Counted from the first letter of the stretch, positions 36,741 to 49,339 are shown. The stretch: DNA of 64,000 nt from Ophiodon elongatus (GCA_016806645.1 JACSYO010000389.1:2394001-2458000); one strand, 5' to 3'. Notes: generated by a model from the letters alone, not told the origin. Numbers and translations: made by a program.

Positions 36741-37095
36741 AGTGGTGGAATGTAACTAAGTGCATTTACTCAAATACTGTACTTAAGACCTACTAAAAGT
36801 AAAGCACTATAATTTGTATATAACCCAACAATTCGTATGTAAGGGGCCAATCACACTGAGATCTTTTTTTTCCCTCAACAAAGTGTTGCTGGACTTTTCG
36901 TAAGAAATCATGCAAATCGTTATATAAGGATACGTTGAATAAATAGTAATAAAAATGGAATAATATAATAATCCATACCCTAATGATAAAACACTGTTAA
37001 AGAAGCCATTCTGCATGGTGAGTACTTTTGCTTTTGACACTTAAAGTACATTTTGTCAACATTACTAATGTACTTTTACTTGAGTAACATTTTGA
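36741..37095. repeat. Dispersed repeat (AGTGGTGGAA...TTTACTCAA family), second copy
   Basis: It begins agtggtggaatgtaactaag and ends near aatgtacttttacttgagta. The start matches the copy at 6571. It is a common percomorph element type with no coding content. Confidence 0.7.
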
Positions 37096-37789
37096 AGTCA
37101 GGAGGACATAAAGGATCTGAGGATGGTTTCAGCTGTAAGTGAATCGACACACAACATCACGGAACATGTTGCAAAAGAGAATTAAATGTAATATTTGAAG
37201 AAAAAAAAGTCAGATTTGCGTTTAACCTGCTAAAAAGACATCTTTAGTTCCACTGCTCATGAAGCAGGTCTGATGTAATCAAGGATTACCTAATAGCTTT
37301 TTGGTTTAATTAGGCCATTCAAAGGTTAACTGCCAGGTTTGCGCCAACATCCGTGGCAGTCTTTCAACGCTGTGCTCCCTCTGCACCATCGGCTCCACCT
37401 GTGACTCTGGAGAGAAGATATTTCCCTATATATTTCCATATAGATAATGTTAGTTACCAAAAATACATTCACTCCATGTCGGCTAGCACATTAATGCCTG
37501 CCGAGACTTGAGTCACAGCAGGTCTCTTTAGAGACACACTTTGTTGCACACACACACCATATCAAACACAAGATTAAATGTATTTTACTCATGCAAGTCA
37601 AGCTCCTTTTTCTTTTTTATTTCACCATTCATTAACCACAAGGTATTTCTAGCATGCAACTATATGGAGCTTTGCATCTATTTTTTTTACTTTTCTTTGT
37701 ATATGTCTGTTTTTTTCTCTATGTATTTCTGTTAACACGGGAATAACTCTATAGGTAAAAGGATATGCCTACCACCGTCTTATTAGTGA

Positions 37790-37900
37790 ACTGAGATGTT
37801 GAAAATGGTGAACATTATACCTGGTAAACATCAGGATGTTGTCATTGTGAGCATGCTAGCATGCATCCGTTAGCATCTAGCTCCAAGCACTGCAGTACAA
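37790..37900. repeat. Dispersed repeat (GTAAACATCAGGATG..GAGCATGCTAGCATG family)
   Basis: The series attatacctggtaaacatca, tgtgagcatgctagcatgc and gttagcatctagctc is characteristic of a widespread teleost repeat. A second copy lies at 50610-50710. Confidence 0.7.
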
Positions 37901-38862
37901 CAGTACAACTTCAAAAAGCTGCGATCACGACTGTAGATTCTTAGTCTTGTTCACATCTGGCTGTCATGTGCATGCCGTTTGTTGCTATGCTCCTTTGTAG
38001 TGTGTATTTCATACAGTAAGCTGATGTTATTTTATTTTGAGGGTACACTGTGTAAGAACTGGTCATAATTTGAGTATAAAACATGTGAAGAGTTAACGGT
38101 GTTGACGTCATGTCAAAGACGTCTATGTGTTGTGTTGCAGAGATGTCTAGTGACATGAGCAATGCTAACCAGCAAGACCCGGCCTGTCCTGTTTTGTAAT
38201 TCCACTTATACCTCGAGAGGCCATAGTGAGTCTCAGACCTTGATACTGCTGCAGTCACAGCGTCAGCAGTGGGTCTAACCCGTGTAGCAGCAGCAACAGA
38301 AAGTTTATTAATCTGGTATTTAATGCCACAGTAAACATACAGATGTCCAATGTAAACTACGGGGTGAAACGTTTAAGATAGCAGTGTTATTTTGACCTGC
38401 TCTTAGATTTAAAGTTTGGTTGAATTGTGTGTTTTCACTGCGTGTTTTATAATTTTTTTCACAAACGTTGACTGTAAATTTGGTTATGGGCCCAGTAGTA
38501 GAGGTAAAATTGCTGCCATCTATTTGTTTGAAGCATGTGGCGGATTACACATTGCACCTTTTTAATGCAGCTTTTTAACATCTGAACAGGGACAACATTT
38601 AAAAAAATGAATCGCCTTTAATCATTTTGCTAGCCCAATGTTCAATGCACATATTACATAAAAGTTGAGTTAAGTTGTTTCCTACCTTTCACTACACTGA
38701 TGACTAACTCAGTCTTACATACTTACAGTTCTTCAGTCGATCTATGGAAAATGTCCCTCACGAAAAAAAATATTCAAACTTTATAGAGCTCCATTATATA
38801 TTGAACCCCAGTATGAATCAATCTTGCCCTGTCTTTAGCTCGGTTTCACACTGGAGTGCATG

Positions 38863-38915
38863 CACACACACACACACGCACACGCACACGCACACGCACA
38901 CGCACACGCACACAC
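38863..38915. repeat. (ACGCAC)n / CA microsatellite
   Basis: CA dinucleotides pass into a clean hexanucleotide array of cacacg units, and a C-run follows shortly after. It is a simple sequence repeat. Confidence 0.95.
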
Positions 38916-38929
38916 TCACTAACCACAGA

Positions 38930-40000
38930 CACCCCCCCCCGAGGGTTAGCGTTGACTGATCACGCTGAGAGCGCCTCACTGGGATGTTCGGAACAATTAC
39001 CTCTGCCTCGCTGCCACTCAGGACCCCTCAGGTGAAGTCATTATCTTAACCAGAGGCTGCTCACTACAGTCACAGTTAATTCACATTAACAGTGGCGCTG
39101 GGGACACCAGGGCCACCTGGATGCAAGGCTGCAATTATACTCATTACTGGACAAGGAATTTGGGAGGCTGTATTACAAAATTGAAAGGTGACGTGGTTGG
39201 TGAGTGGTTTAAAGTAATCTTCTCATTCAAAGGCGTTATTTAATTCATTTGCGACTTCAAAACCTCTTAAGACTGTGGGGGGGGGGTCTAGGTGCCGCAG
39301 ATTAGTTTCAGTATTTAATACAATGCTTAGTACCCACTTCACTAAGCCTGTAAATCCAACTTTTAGCTTCGAGAAGACTATTCTCTTGCAACAAGAACAC
39401 ATATCTTGTACCCCTGTGTGTGTGACCTCAACCACTGAATTTATTTGATAATATGGCCATTCATTTTCTTGTGTTTTTAATTATTAAATAGCTGCACAAA
39501 AGATTTGACACTGATCGACTCCCTTTCTCTCTTCCATCTTGTAGCTTGTCTTTAAGGTAAAAGTACTTTCCTCCAAAATCTGCATTCATGTTTGTTTACG
39601 TCATATGAGATACATCCTCAGCTTGCATCTATTATTATTAACTTTTAAGAAAGTAACAAAGAGTCTGCAGCCATGATATCAGCTCTTCAGGGCTGTTTAA
39701 CTGTTTATTTTCCCATGAAATATCCTGCTGCTACTATGAGAATCAGTTTCCCTCACTTTAATCGTACTTGTCCCACAGTATGTGTGCTGGGCTTTACACT
39801 AGGCATATATATGGAAGTGACTCTACAGTCGAGGCAATACATAGATTTATTTAGAGCAATATATAGATGTGCTGAATGTTTAAACAGGCAACGTCCTTCC
39901 TCAGGACCCCTTGATTAACTATATTAACAATTGTTTTGACGTTACCAGGCAGCAACCTCTCGTTCTGAAAAGTAAGCGCCTTAATCTTGCATTCTCTCTA
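38930..40000. other. Intergenic, nothing recognised
   Basis: No exon, RNA gene or element was seen. A poly-G run lies at 39280-39287. Confidence 0.5.
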
Positions 40001-40002
40001 CA

Positions 40003-40452
40003 GGCCATTAGGGGGCGACTCCTCCGGTTGCAAAAAGAAGACTGATTGAATAGAAGTCTATGAGAAAATGACTGTACTTCTCACTGGATTTATTACCTCA
40101 GTAAATTTTGTAAACATGAGTTGATAGTCCCAATCTATAGTTTTAAGTCTTCTTCAATACAGCATGATGCTCATTTATTACATTATGGTCCCATTTAGAG
40201 TCAAATAGACCTTAAAGCAGGGTATGCTTTAGGGCGGGGCTACCTTGTGATGGACAGGTTGCTACCACGGCGTTGTCTGGTCTGGTGTGTTTTCACGTCA
40301 TGAAAGTAAATTGTAAAATGTCTTATTATGTCTTGTACTTCGCTCGAACCTCCAAAAAAACAAGATGGCGACGGCCGCAAATGTCGACCTCTTGGTTTCA
40401 AAACCGCAGTCCACAAACCAATGAGTGACGTCATGTTGATTACGTCCACTTT
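40003..40452 (+). mobile_element. Near-complete copy of a dispersed teleost repeat
   Basis: It runs from ggccattagggggcgactc through gaagtctatgagaaaatgac, catttagagtcaaatagacc, gcagggtatgctttagggcg, caagatggcgacgg and aaccaatgagtgacgtcatg to acgtccac. The order of blocks is one I recognise from many percomorph genomes. It has no open frame and is non-autonomous. A related, interrupted copy lies in reverse in syt10 intron 3. Confidence 0.75.
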
Positions 40453-40454
40453 TT

Positions 40455-43400
40455 GTATATAATTATTGCAGCCTTTCTATGCTTTTAATCTTAGAAATGG
40501 CAAACTCTGACTTGAGGACATTGTAATCATGATAATCAATGTGCCGTCTGCAGTCATAGCTCTCTGATTAAAGGCTCTGCAGCGAGGATGGTATGCTGTG
40601 GCTATTCAAGTGTTTTTCACTTAATCTGTCAGAAAGAAAGAGCGTTTGTGTTCACTGCAGTTTCCTGAATTTTGAAAGGAAAAATAATATGACGTTATGC
40701 ACTTTAGCTTGTTTCGTCAGTATATTTATCATAAAAAGTAAACAAATGAAAACTTTACCATATTCATTAGTGGTCATTTGTAATAAAAAACGTACATGTT
40801 CTCTCCTCCCAGACAGAAGTGCATGCTTTGCATATAATTCTCTTTCAAATTAAACCGGCGCGGCTGGTCACCTCCACTCCTTTGTCCAGATATTACTCCA
40901 GTGCTTGCATCCACAATTCAGTCGTGCTGGTCTTTGATTGAGCTGTTGTCATGGTTACCTGGATGTTCGACAGATACCGGGATGGACAGAAGAGACTCTC
41001 CCCCCACCCCCTCCCACTTTCTCACAGAGCTATAATTAAACACAATTTAGACTTTTCAATTCAGCCGACTCGACAAACTCTGTGGGATCCTCCGACAGCA
41101 TGCTAAAATGAATGATAATAACCTAATAGCCAAAACAGTGGCATTATTTGTCCCCCCACTCCCCTTTCCTTTTTTTTTAAGGAGAGTTAAAATCATTTAA
41201 ACACACCGTTTCTCATACATAATGTGGAATAAATTTGGATCGGCTTGGGTAAACATTGATGATGTGAGTTGCCAAATTTAAATAACACTGGAGATGACGC
41301 AAGGATGTCATGAGTTTTCTTTTTTTTCAATTATGATGTAGACATTTCAGAAGATGAAAGACTTGATCAGATAATCCCCAAAAGAGAAGGGGTGGGGAGG
41401 GGGAGAGAGAAATGACAATATGTTGTTCATTTGTTCGATGTGCTCCTTCCCCAAATAGCTGAGAACAAATCTCATGAGAGGAGAGCAGACGAGACAGGAA
41501 CACATAATCCCCGATAAAGTCACAAGGCCTCGCTGACTTTATTAGAATCCTGAGGTACATTTGACAGAAATCGACAGCGCAGACATCAAACAAACAGAGC
41601 TGGAGAGCGACTGGCACCTCATCGGCTATCTACTCTGACAACCCGCCACGAACACCAGATGACCTATTCTTAAACCCTCGCCCGCGCACAAAATATAACC
41701 GTGAATGAAGCTTCCTCTGAAGTACCCTTCGTCTTCTTCTTCAGCACCGTTTTTTTTATTAAAGGAGATTTTAAGGCAGTATGTTGGCTGGGTTGTTATA
41801 ATTAAAAGGCAAAGCTAAGATGCAGAATGGTGGTTACATAAGAGTTGATACTGTGTTACGCAACACCTGTTGTGCAAAGTGCAGCACCTGCTGTGACAAA
41901 CACATGCGATGTGAAAATCATCCTTTTCACTCCACAAGTCCTGCAACAACTGTGCTTGATTGATCCGAGTTTTATTTTCCCTTCTCGTGTATGTGGAGTC
42001 TGGAGTATGTCTCGGCAATGCTTGCAAACTTTTTGAATCAATTAATAAACCAAGCAATTTTTAAAGTGTCATAAAGTGGTTGATTTAATTTTCATTTAAA
42101 TTATTAATTACATTTTTTTTCTTTCTCACCAACAACTTTCTTTTTAAATCAATCGAGCAAATAACAAAATATTTGAAATTCTTTATTGTGTTTTCCATAA
42201 TATAATATAATAAACCTCTGTTTTGTGACCCTGTCTAAAATTATTTTCAGTTTCCTGTTTAGATACCTGATTTTTTATTCATTATTTTGGGAAGACAGTC
42301 TTGCAATTAAATACTGAAAAAGTCTATTTGCTGCAGACTCCATATGTACATCACTTGTTAATACTTTGTTGCCTCAAACACACAGAGAGCGTCTGTGAAA
42401 CAACCCGATAAAGGGCACACCTGATTAAACCAACAAGCTGTCTTTCCTCTGGCTCCATCGTCCTGCAGGCCGGCGTTGATCCTATCGGGCCGTCTCCTCG
42501 CTCTCTATCGGAGAGCCTACAGAGATAGCGTGCCTAGGGGGCAACGGCTCATCAGCACATCACCTGGGACAAAAGGCCAAAGCAGGAGGAAGGGATAACA
42601 CTGTTGTGCAATCACAAATAACAGAGACACGCTTCAGTCTTGGTCTATCTCCTTTGCGTTATCGGACTCGGGTTAATGGTTTTGGGGAATGGACGGGGCA
42701 GGGATGTGAAACCCAGCGATCTGGGTTGTCAGGTTCTTCTTTATTTCACTTTCAGGATTTTAGGGTCCGTTTTTTTGCTGTTTTGAAAGTAATTCAAACT
42801 GATCCTCCTTCATGACCAACTCCAATTTACCACTACTCCTATTTATATCTTTATGCCTCTGCAACAGCCATTGTTAGATGGAATTTCTTTAAATTTGACC
42901 ACAACTAATTAGAATTTGGTGGTTACAGGTCACTATTACTAGAATATGCTAATTATGACAATTTCACACAAATATCTACAAAGATAGAAGGATAAAGTGA
43001 TGACATTTTGGACAGACATGGATGTAAACTGCAACTTGACTGGTTGGAGGAGGCATACAATCGAGTTGCGGTAATTCTGGTTTGGCAGATCCTTCGAGCC
43101 TCAGTTTGTCCGACAATGCAAACATGATCTAACTAAAGTTTGCTTCAGGTAGTCGCATGTGAACATGTGTCACTCCATCGTGTAAAGCAATGTTCTGTCC
43201 CACAGAAATAGGTCGCGGCTAGAAAGGATCTGTCTCATCTAGGTGAAAGTACATTTTTATTATCTTAAAGTATTGAGGTTCTTTCATGTTTTGTTGATTT
43301 TGGTGGTCCTTGTGGCAAAAGTGGTAGCATTCCTGAGCACCAGGGTCCCTTTAGAAAACCTCTAATTTTACTGCAGCAGGGTCTAACAGTTGCCCTGCTG

Positions 43401-45280
43401 GAGACCCTGCTGGAATTTGAGCTGAAGGAGTTACAGGTGAACCTGCATGATTTTGCCTTTTACGGGCATGAAGAATAACTATATAGCCAATCTTGTCGAG
43501 AAGACCGAACCTTTCCTTCGCATAACCCAAAAATTGTCTTACTTGAAATGGTGCAGAAAGAACGATACATCAAGAAAACCTCCATTGTCGGTGCAAATGG
43601 TATAACATTTCAGTCCAGCCCACGAGCCATCATGTGTGATCCCCATGTAAGAGTTCCATTATGCTTTTCAGAGCATTAATGAACAGTGGATTGCCTCAAC
43701 CCTAAAATCCATCTGTGAGGATAAACACCCACTTTACTTTACTTTCTCACTCTCTGAAATAAAATGTGTTCACCTCAAATGTACACTAGTCCCATCTCGA
43801 GCCACTTGGCAGGTCTGTGCTTGTTTGCTAATGACTTGATCGCAGCCGAGGCTCCTCTGAGGCTCCTATTGAGAGGGGGAGCACTTGAGAGATGTTCTGG
43901 TTCAGTAGTAACACGCGTTGGTGAAGCGAGGCTTCAACGACTGAGGGTTCCCGTGTTCATCTGAGTCCTGGGAGCCTTCAATTTACTACCCTCTTGAAAC
44001 TGAATAAACCATTAGAAACACTGCACACAACAGGGTTTACTGACAGCCGGATTTTTAGGCTAACGATCATTATGATGTATTCTGCATCCTACAAATTCCT
44101 TTGTGTGTCTTCTGGAATTGGGGTTTTTGCAAGTGAAGTAAAAAAAATACTAAAAATCTATTTGTGAAGTAAAAGTTTTTTTTTCCTGAATATAAATGTT
44201 TCCGTTGGTCTGGCTCTGAATACGGCTGTCACTTTGCGACTCCGACTGAATGCTCTCTTTGAATTTTCCCTCAATTCCGCGAAGTGCTCCTCGCTTCAAA
44301 AAACCCCGAAGCCTTTCTGTGTGGTATTAACTAAAATTACGGCTTCAAAATGGCCTTTCTGATTACTTTTCCGCCATCAGTGGTCGGTAATGCTTGCAGT
44401 TTTACACACTGCTGCACACAATGTGTCATAAAATGGAAAGAAATGTCATTTGAAGCCTTGCCTGCATGTGTGAGAGATCATGCCTTCTTGTGAGATAGGT
44501 ATGCAGAGCTATCAATTAAATATCTCATAAAATTTTAATATGGATCAAGGCATTTATTCCCCTCATTAGACATTCAAAATTACAATGTCTTTGCCTCTGG
44601 CCTCCGTAGTTGGACCTAGAAATAACCATCGGCATTGAAAGAGTCTCCTATTGTACTGTACAGCACATGCTATGGATAGAACTTTACTTTTCCGATACTC
44701 CTGAACTTGAAAAGATTTATCTTTACTCACTCAGACGAAAAGAAGCCGTGCCATCTGGAAGAGGGATTAACAAACAGTATCAGTTTTCATTTTAAGCATC
44801 TTGACCCCATTTTAATGTATTCAAACCGCCACGTTAATATGCCCGCACACACTGGTGGATTATTGCAAACATGGAGCTGATTGCTGTCCTTTTCTCCTGG
44901 ATGCTGTTGCTCTTCCGTGTGGCTGTGGCCGCTGCATTATTTACATGTTCGAGAAGCTTACCCTGAATTGTTTAGAATTTTTTGAATTGTCAGAAGCTGC
45001 AGGTGGTATTTTTGACAGCACGTGTATAAATCACCTGCAGGCTCTTATAGCTGGTGTCAGCCAAGTCTTTACTCGTATGATTCAATATCTTGGCATGGTT
45101 TATCTTCGTCTTCTTGTTGCCAAATGCTGTTTTGCACTGTTGCATGTGGTAAATGGGTACTTAATGCACAGTGAAGGTAAGTGTGCCTCAAGTAATTCAA
45201 TAATAAAATGTAACCAAGGGCAAAGGAAAATGTTCCCAGAGTACAAAAGAAATCGCCAAGTGAAGCTGAATGGTTACATA
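40455..45280. other. Intergenic, nothing recognised
   Basis: No coding exon or RNA gene was supported. The 174-codon open frame near 44855 lacks domain similarity. A GC-richer patch at 42440-42600 contains several stop codons in all likely frames and might be a conserved non-coding element. Confidence 0.5.
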
Positions 45281-45284
45281 AATC

Positions 45285-45400
45285 ACATTCAAGGATTCAA
45301 GGATTGTTTATTGTCATTATTCAACACAGGGATGCGCAGCGAAAAACATGACAAACAAAACAAAAACAGCCTTCTGTAGTGCATTTTTTTTTGCATCATA
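45285..45400. repeat. Dispersed repeat (ATTCAAGGATT..TTTATTGTCATT family), copy 1
   Basis: It contains attcaaggattcaaggattg, tttattgtcattattcaaca and agtgcattttttt. The related segment at 58384-58520 has ttcaagggtcatttattgtc and the same cagtgcatttt end. It lies directly beside the LINE fragment and may be its 3' tail region. Confidence 0.5.
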
Positions 45401-45462
45401 AGGAATGTAAACAGCAGCAACAAAAACAAATCTCTCGACAGATAATATGGCCGACATCTTCA

Positions 45463-45822
45463 CATTAAAGATTCAACATGAGGAAAACATTGTCCATCAA
45501 CTTTGACTGTGTTTGAGCACCAATCATAATTGATGGAAACACAGAGTCTTCTCGGCCCACCGGATTCCTGCGCTCTGTCCTGCCGTCCGCCCCGTCTAGT
45601 GCAGCTTGATCCGGGATGCAACGATAGTGGAGTAGCCTTAGGCCCTAGCTGGGTTAGCTTAGCTTCCATCCAGGTTCTCCTCCCTGGGGGGCAGTTTGGT
45701 CCGGCATGTCTGGCTGGTTGGTCGGTGATCGTCTCAAAGTCCGCTCCACTAAATCCCCATGCTTCCTTTTCCAATGTGTTGATTAATTTATTCCATATGC
45801 CATTAGTGCTCCAGTAATACAC
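45463..45822 (-). pseudogene. LINE ORF2 endonuclease fragment
   Basis: The distal part of this minus-strand frame reads RRLCVSINYDWCSNTVKVDG then CFPHVESLM, matching the conserved GGGLCVYxNxxWC...CSPDxExL segment of apurinic-type endonuclease domains in CR1/L2-like fish LINEs. Just before it, QDRAQESGGPRR matches a degraded RADRT-ESGKxRGG region. The proximal part is shared with 23746-23928. No reverse transcriptase follows, so the insertion is a dead fragment. Confidence 0.7.
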
Positions 45823-45829
45823 AAGGAAA

Positions 45830-47990
45830 AAACAACAAATAAAAAAAAAAAAAATTCGCTAAATTCATGGGAGGTACCGGCCGCAGCATCTACTTGCACC
45901 ACCGTTGCCATTCCTAAAGTGCCTCACAAACAATGCACGTGTATATGCAGTTTATTATTTCAAAGGTCAATAGCTGGCAAGGGATATTGAAGGTGTTGAA
46001 AAGAAGAGAGGACGATTGGACAGTGAAAGTAGTCATCGATCTCTGCTCCTTCTCGGTCATCCTGGTGCTGAGCTCAGTCCCGTGCAACACAAGCTGCTCA
46101 TGGCATCTCATCAGCACGTGGTCAGAAACAGAAACAATGCCAGAGGAAATTCAATTAGGATCTTGGTGGACACGCAAATTAAATGCATTCCCGTGAATAT
46201 GCTCAGAGCTAGCGACGTAGTATAAAAGGTGAGAAAGACGACTTATGATGGGTGGGAGGGAGGGGAGGCGGATGGGTCAAACTGTCAACCAGGAGAGCGG
46301 CGTTTCAGACCAGTGTTTGTGTACGTTAAATCGTTTCTGTGGCAGCAGAACTATTACGCTGCCATGAGGTCTGGCTCATTTCAAATATATCTGTGAGATC
46401 ACGTTCGTAAAATTGCAAAAGTGTTTTTTCTTTTCAAGCCACTCTAAATTAACTTAACTGCTGTCTCAATAATCAATAGTCAGACCTTCCAACTGCCATT
46501 AACACTATAAACCACCAGTTAAGGACTTTGAATGTGAACACCTTTTTTTAAATGAGCCATATCAAAGACAAATCTTCATTTTACAAAAAAAGAAACCCCC
46601 TCCTAAATCATTAAATATGTGGTTGTGTGATGTAGCTCGACTGCTTATCTTCCCTGAAGCTCAAACTGCCCAATTTCATAAAAATCAAATTATTTGTTTC
46701 TGCTGTTTGCGAAGGCGCTCTTTATTTCATGCAAAGTATTTTTTTTTTTCCAATGCTGCATCATCTCCAAATTCAAACATCCTCGAACACAATCCCGCCT
46801 GATGAGAACACATACAAACGCTTCAGCAGTAATTTGTGTGTTTATGTTCCTAGAACCCCCCCCCCCTATTGTATATGTGTGCTTCATTACTCCACATCTC
46901 TCCTAACCTTTAAATACAGATGGATCGCTCCCCTCCCGGCTAGCTGGGTGGTTATCCTGCTGCCTGAAAGGTTAATAGATTACCCGCCCCCCCCCCCATC
47001 TCTTTTGTGCAGCGAAGCGCACTGGAATGGGAGTCGTGGTCATGTCGCATGCACGTCAAATTTGTCCAGTTGAGACGTACAGTAAAAAGCTGGCAGGCAT
47101 GTGTTTGACAGGAGATTGTGCCCTTCTCTTAGATTAACCTGTAAATGCTTTTTCTTTTGAAGTAAACACTTTGGACAGAATTCACACAGTGGACTGCACA
47201 CAGACTCACGTTGTTCGCTAAATGTTATGCAAAATACCATTTAAACCCTGAAGCACCATTTCAGCTGCTTCAGTGTATTTTGCCGCCGCGTTTCACAGGG
47301 AGTAAGCTTCAAAATATGGGTTGTTGGTTCGTGGGCAGGGTTATAGCCGCGCTAGTTTGCAACCATGAAAGGACACCCACTGCAGACAGGTGAACACACG
47401 CTGCGGAGAGAAGAAAGAAAAAGAATTGCGCTATCGGGAAAGGGCAAGGCGAGAACCGACGGGGAGGAAATTGATTCCTCTCTGGGAGACAGCAGCGTTG
47501 ATGATCATGCATCATATGTTGTGTTACATAAGCATCTCGCCGCAGCTAAAGGGAATGACAGAAGTAAACAGGGCGTAAATCTGAATACAGGAAATTGATA
47601 GTGACAGGGTCGGAGATGTGAGGCCATCTGGAAACCAGGGGAGGGGGGACTCTGCACTGGAAAGTCTCACCAGGAACTCGAGTCGTTCTTTCGTGGTGTG
47701 ATTATCTCACATCATGGAGGACTTGCTAACAGTGAGATGCAAAATGACAGACAAAATCAATTCACATCCCCAGCGGTTGGGCTTTCGAATGGTTCTGAAC
47801 TGTCAATATTTGGTGGCGACAGCTGTATTCAGGGTGATTTTGACATTCATTTAAAGGCAGTCGTTTTCAGACTGCATTTGTAGGTAAACCTACAGAACAT
47901 AATGCGCAGTAATTCATAGATATCCCACGAAATTACTCTGTATGTTATTCACGTAATCATGAACGAGGAAATATGAAGACGGTGGTAAGA
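45830..47990. other. Intergenic, nothing recognised
   Basis: No exon of the neighbouring USP37-like relic, and in particular no catalytic-cysteine block, could be found here. C-runs occur at 46857-46866 and 46986-46998. Open frames at 46729-47073 and 47365-47598 lack coding character. Confidence 0.5.
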
Positions 47991-47994
47991 TTGA

Positions 47995-48180
47995 TTCAAC
48001 GACCAGGAGACCGCCGTTCAGTCCCCGTGTGAAACAAGACGTAACTTTCGTACTTCAGTAACGGCACTTCTGTAGTTATTTGAACCCAAACAACGGTCTT
48101 TTCCTTAACATAACATAGTATTTTTTTTGCCTAAACCTAACTAAGTTGTTTCCTGTGAAGATGGAAGCTTATTTAGAAAA
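47995..48180. repeat. Dispersed repeat (GGTTAGG..GAAAGTCCTG family), reverse copy
   Basis: It has gaccaggagaccgccgttc, cctaaacctaactaagttg and gtgtgaaacaagacgtaac; read in reverse it matches the order in the 33225 and 57160 copies. It ends about 190 bases before the first USP-like exon. Confidence 0.6.
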
Positions 48181-48366
48181 GACCGTATTCATGTACCGAG
48201 CAGAAATTTACACGTGTTGCTGAAATTCTTTAGGAAAAAGAACAAAAAATGAGGAGTAACTTTTCATGATCTATCATATGAACTGTTGAAGATACTCAAG
48301 GAAATAAAAAAAAAACATAGTCCACAAAGTGAAATACTTTAACTTAATATCTCTTTCATTCTGCAG

Positions 48367-48466
48367 ATGCGGTCGCCAATCCAAGAGAGACGAGGATTAT
48401 CTCAACCTGTCGTTGGAGTTCAAGAATGGCCGCTCTGTGAACCAGTGTCTTCATGAATACCTCAAA
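48367..48466 (+). pseudogene. USP37-like relic, exon A
   Basis: The acceptor is TTTCATTCTGCAG and the donor is CTCAAA before GTAAGC. One base plus 33 codons read CGRQSKRDEDYLNLSLEFKN and then GRSVNQCLHEYLK. CG is probably the end of the first zinc-ribbon knuckle, with its partner cysteine on the missing upstream exon. Confidence 0.8.
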
Positions 48467-48629
48467 GTAAGCTCCACGTCTGCTCATTTACTCGAAAATT
48501 GATGGGATTTTAGTCTCCAGCTCTCCACCAAATGTTATCATTTTGTATGAATAGGTTTTTCAAAGTGATTTTTCCATCACCTATGAAAAGATTTAATCTA
48601 AGACTTCTTGCTTTTATTCCCCGCTGCAG

Positions 48630-48706
48630 GAGAGCGAGCTGGAGTATCAGTGCGACTGTGGCACCAATAAGTCCGTGCAGCAGGGTTCCTTCTTGACTCT
48701 GCCAAA
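48630..48706 (+). pseudogene. USP37-like relic, exon B
   Basis: The acceptor is CCGCTGCAG and the donor is CCAAA before GTGAGT. 25 codons plus two bases read ESELEYQCDCGTNKSVQQGS and then FLTLP. CDCG is the second zinc-ribbon pair. The split codon joins exon C to give the asparagine of LPNVLIL. Confidence 0.82.
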
Positions 48707-48829
48707 GTGAGTAATATCATCCATCACCATAGTGCAGTCAGGTGTCAGGCAAATCAGTTTCACGTCCTTCTGTCTTCCTCTGTCAATCTGAGATCTGACC
48801 CGCTTCCTCCACCTCTTTCCTGTCAACAG

Positions 48830-48953
48830 CGTTCTGATCCTCCAGCTGCAGAGATTCAAATTCACCCCATTATTTAACTTGGAGAAGGACGACAGCCTCG
48901 TCGCGCTATCAAGGGAGCTGATGGTGAACTCCGGATCCAGCATCGATAATCAC
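48830..48953 (+). pseudogene. USP37-like relic, exon C
   Basis: The acceptor is TGTCAACAG and the donor is AATCAC before GTAAAC. It codes for VLILQLQRFKFTPLFNLEKD, then VALSRELMVNSG. VLILxLxRF is the hallmark USP beta-strand motif. Confidence 0.82.
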
Positions 48954-49086
48954 GTAAACATCATGTTCAGTAAAGAAAATGCAACTTTGAAGAAAGATTC
49001 GAAGAAACACACAGAAATCAAATATTCAGTTCCTGCTGTCAAATTAAATGTGTCTGCTAATTGTTGGTACCTGTGATCTTTTCTAG

Positions 49087-49147
49087 ATGACAACTCACTA
49101 CTCCCTGGTGAGCATTGTCAGCCATTTGGGAAAGACAGCGACATCTG
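49087..49147 (+). pseudogene. USP37-like relic, exon D
   Basis: The acceptor is TTTTCTAG and the donor is ATCTG before GTAAGT. 20 codons plus one base read MTTHYSLVSIVSHLGKTATS. In the family this block leads straight into GHY with the catalytic histidine. Confidence 0.8.
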
Positions 49148-49250
49148 GTAAGTTGTTAGGCTGTGTTTGGCGGTCCCACTGAAAATGAATCAAACACGCC
49201 ACTACTTCTACTTCAGATGTACCATTAACAAATGTGTCCTCTCCTGTCTG

Positions 49251-49339
49251 GCCATTACATCTTTGACAGAGCCGACAGAGGCCAAAGACCAGGTGACGCG
49301 AAAGACTGCTGGCTGACGAGCGCATCACTAAGACAACCG
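49251..49339 (+). pseudogene. USP37-like relic, exon E with catalytic-histidine motif, damaged
   Basis: It joins exon D to give GHYIFDRADRGQRPGDAKDC and then WLT. The two bases before it are TG, where AG is required. The segment is 89 bases, but 96 would keep the phase to the GTAAAT donor at 49340. The discrepancy falls after CTGACG, where the family normally continues with Tyr-Asp. Both defects would block a normal product. Confidence 0.65.

Larger units (their letters stand above)
48367..49339 (+). pseudogene. USP37-like ubiquitin-specific protease, partial and probably dead
   Basis: Five successive exons code for the C-terminal half of a USP domain (peptidase C19) of the USP37/26/29 type, enzymes that remove ubiquitin from proteins. 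Exon spans are 48367-48466, 48630-48706, 48830-48953, 49087-49147 and 49251-49339; the first four have good splice sites and matching phases. Landmarks in order are RDEDYLNLSLEF, the CDCG zinc-ribbon pair, FLTLPNVLILQLQRFKF, ALSREL, HYSLVSIVSHLG and GHYIF with the catalytic histidine. The exons holding the catalytic cysteine were not found. The last exon lacks an AG acceptor (TG instead, at 49249-49250). After CWLT its frame departs from the family's expected YDDERITKTTG, consistent with loss of about 7 bases. The terminal GYIFFY-type exon was not seen. Family assignment is firm; pseudogene status is inferred. Confidence 0.75.

Noticed and set aside
42440..42600. GC-rich patch with CTGCAG acceptor-like sequence considered as an exon
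   Set aside because: The frames close quickly and no matching donor or family similarity was found.
44855..45379. A 174-codon plus-strand open frame
   Set aside because: It has no domain similarity, its end runs into a dispersed repeat, and its composition (many Cys/His/Leu) is that of random AT-balanced sequence. A small chance of being real remains.
47365..47598. A 77-codon plus-strand frame upstream of the USP-like relic, considered as a missing N-terminal exon
   Set aside because: It contains no USP motif (no catalytic-cysteine block) and its right end does not provide a fitting donor and phase.
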